Assembly (NCBI GenBank): GCA_902767005.1
Contig: CACXFY010000197.1
Location: 1 to 5,523, forward strand
Reading direction: 5' to 3'
Length of the DNA stretch: 5,523 bases
Origin: an uncultured Erysipelotrichaceae bacterium
Lineage (GTDB): Bacteria; Bacillota_I; Bacilli_A; RF39; UBA660
Below, piece by piece: positions 4,308 to 5,523 of this stretch. Under the pieces are notes generated by a model. It saw nothing but the letters and a program-made list of their open reading frames with translations. It was not told the DNA's origin and did not search any database. The position numbers and the translations under genes were made by a program. How positions within the stretch are numbered: the stretch's first letter is position 1; each line of letters begins with the position of its first letter.

Positions 4308-5523
4308 AGGCTGTCCATTCGTTATATCTATTAGCACGTAGTACTTCTGATTCGTTACCAGCCTTGTCATACCAGATAAAATACTTATCAGTATGAAGTT
4401 CTACTTGTGCACTACAATTACGACCAAGCCATTGATCGCAGACATCAGTAGTTTCAAATTTTGGGCACTCTGTTTTATTGTCACATCCAGCTGCTTTTCC
4501 ATTATGAAAAAATTTTATTTTGAAATAATCACAACCAGAAAGTTTATCTTTACAAGTATAACCATCTCCATGATTCCAAACGTAATGGAAGCTAGTTTTA
4601 TAATGACATTCAAAACCTTTAGTACCAGTTGTATACTTCTTTTTCGATGTAACAGTTGAATGCTCCCCTGGGTCACAATAATCTTTTTTAATAATCAATT
4701 CTGGAGGTGTCTTATCTAACTTTATTGTTTTGCTACATTCATTTGATCCAGCTGCATTCTCAACATAACCATAATATGTTGCTGTTCCATCAGTAGAAAT
4801 TGTTAAGGCTGTTTTTCCATTTTTTGAATTCTTAGTTGTTGCTAAACCTTTTTCACTAACTACACCAGTTGTATTCATTTTAATTGATACATCTTCTCTA
4901 TACCAACCATTAGCTCCAGCCGGACTATTTGTTAATACAATAGAACAAGTTGGTTTTTTTGCTGGTACCCAATGAGCTTTTAATGTTATACTTGGTGAAT
5001 TTGTATTTATCCAATTATCACTTATTCCATTATCTGTATTATATCTCTTTCCTGTATCGCTTACTAACTTCCAGCCATCTTGTTTATAATTACCGTTAGG
5101 ATATGTACATGTTTTATTAAACTTTTGTCCTGATACTCCATAAGTATATGTTGATGTGCCTGTTGTATTCGAAGTACCAGTTATTTTTCCACCATTACAA
5201 TCAAATGTAACTTTAATAGTTTTAGGATTACATCTTGCATAGTAAGTAACATTACTTCTAGGCATAACAGTAGAATCACTTACTTTACTTCCACCAGTAT
5301 TTGCAGTATACCATCCAGCAAAATTATATCCAGTCTTACTTGCGGTTGCTAAAGCACCAACCTTATCTCCCCAATATACTGCTTTAGTCTTTGGATTTGG
5401 TGTTCCACAACTATTATTAAATGTAATAGTATATTTCTTTGTTGTAGTTATACTCTTACTACAACTTCCAGGATTACCTGCTTTATCTTTTACATAACCA
5501 AATATGTTATTACTTCCATCACT
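4306..5523 (-). CDS. Large secreted repeat protein with InlB-like and Ig-like domains, C-terminal 405 residues, cut by the right edge
   Basis: The frame is open from the window edge to TAG at 4306-4308; the start lies off the window. Counting visible residues from the edge: 1-28 is the end of an Ig-like repeat (FGYVKDKAGN); about 29-98 is an InlB/Flg_new-type repeat (YTITF, SKTGYNFAGWYTANTGG, YYARC); about 100-185 is a second, longer copy ending LKAHW; about 188-274 is an Ig-like repeat (PTCSIV, GWYREDV, YYGYVENAAGS, DKTPP); 275-405 is a Cys-rich end that closes with another repeat-like strand (IWYDKAGNES). Such proteins usually act as surface adhesins or structural proteins, which is inferred here. 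There are 15 cysteines in view, 8 of them in the last domain. No LPxTG motif, membrane segment or SLH domain is present at the C-terminus, so anchoring must be elsewhere or the protein is released. Base composition is clearly richer in G+C than the AddB-like gene. Confidence 0.85.
   Translation of the reverse strand, partial: SDGSNNIFGYVKDKAGNPGSCSKSITTTKKYTITFNNSCGTPNPKTKAVYWGDKVGALATASKTGYNFAGWYTANTGGSKVSDSTVMPRSNVTYYARCNPKTIKVTFDCNGGKITGTSNTTGTSTYTYGVSGQKFNKTCTYPNGNYKQDGWKLVSDTGKRYNTDNGISDNWINTNSPSITLKAHWVPAKKPTCSIVLTNSPAGANGWYREDVSIKMNTTGVVSEKGLATTKNSKNGKTALTISTDGTATYYGYVENAAGSNECSKTIKLDKTPPELIIKKDYCDPGEHSTVTSKKKYTTGTKGFECHYKTSFHYVWNHGDGYTCKDKLSGCDYFKIKFFHNGKAAGCDNKTECPKFETTDVCDQWLGRNCSAQVELHTDKYFIWYDKAGNESEVLRANRYNEWTA

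Noticed and set aside
4298..4318. Upstream ATG adding MDSLGGN to the small membrane protein
   Set aside because: It overlaps the end of the surface protein gene, has no Shine-Dalgarno, and its codons include the AGGAGG that serves the ATG at 4297.
4393..4659. Plus-strand open frame of 88 codons
   Set aside because: It is antisense to the Cys-rich end of the surface protein, where the minus-strand frame is clearly coding, and has no supporting start signal.
5263..5265. ATG as the start of the surface protein
   Set aside because: The same frame stays open upstream to the window edge and encodes the first part of an InlB-like repeat (SKTGYNFAGWYTANTGG), so this Met is internal.

Overview
This is a compact, very AT-rich stretch in which every supported gene lies on the minus strand. 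It most resembles the chromosome of a low-GC Bacillota lineage (Bacilli/Erysipelotrichia, RF39-like or a relative of the Mollicutes). The reasons are the strong Asn/Lys/Ile/Tyr coding bias, purine-rich Shine-Dalgarno sites (AGGAGG, GAGGTG, AAGGTGAT), the YceD-L32 gene pair, an AddB/RexB-type recombination protein, and a secreted protein with Ig-like and InlB-type repeats of the kind found in gut Bacillota. All Trp codons I read are TGG and one gene ends in TGA, so the standard bacterial code fits better than the Mycoplasma code. No mobile element, CRISPR array, tRNA or rRNA was seen.

In the direction of transcription (right to left): (1) 5523-4306 is the C-terminal 405 residues of a large secreted protein with InlB-like and Ig-like repeats and an unusually Cys-rich end. 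(2) 4297-3986 is a small membrane-anchored protein whose ribosome-binding site overlaps the stop codon of the large gene, so the two are probably translated together. A hairpin terminator follows. (3) 3915-3013 is a complete MYG1-family DHH-type phosphoesterase/exonuclease with its own extended -10 promoter. (4) A good promoter (TTGTTA-17-TATAAT), whose -35 is overlapped by a 20-bp palindrome, starts a three-gene operon. It encodes a single-pass membrane protein with an extracytoplasmic domain (2936-2367), YceD/DUF177 (2367-1885) and ribosomal protein L32 (1878-1672), and ends in a terminator that touches the rpmF stop codon. (5) From another extended -10 promoter, 1607 runs off the left edge: the N-terminal 535 residues of a compact AddB/RexB-like protein without a Walker A motif.

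The conserved housekeeping content is L32, its partner YceD, the MYG1 hydrolase and the AddB-like recombination subunit. The surface-associated content is the Cys-rich repeat protein, its small membrane partner and the membrane protein in the L32 operon. The three intergenic gaps (64, 76 and 70 bases) share one layout: stop codon, hairpin touching or close to it, promoter overlapping the hairpin, short leader, Shine-Dalgarno, ATG. There is no gene-free stretch over 300 bases.

No obviously new defence or mobile system is visible. The points most worth a second look are the Cys-rich surface protein and its coupled partner, the membrane protein in the ribosomal operon with the palindrome at its promoter, the in-frame yceD-TGA-rpmF junction, and the Walker-less compact AddB-like protein.
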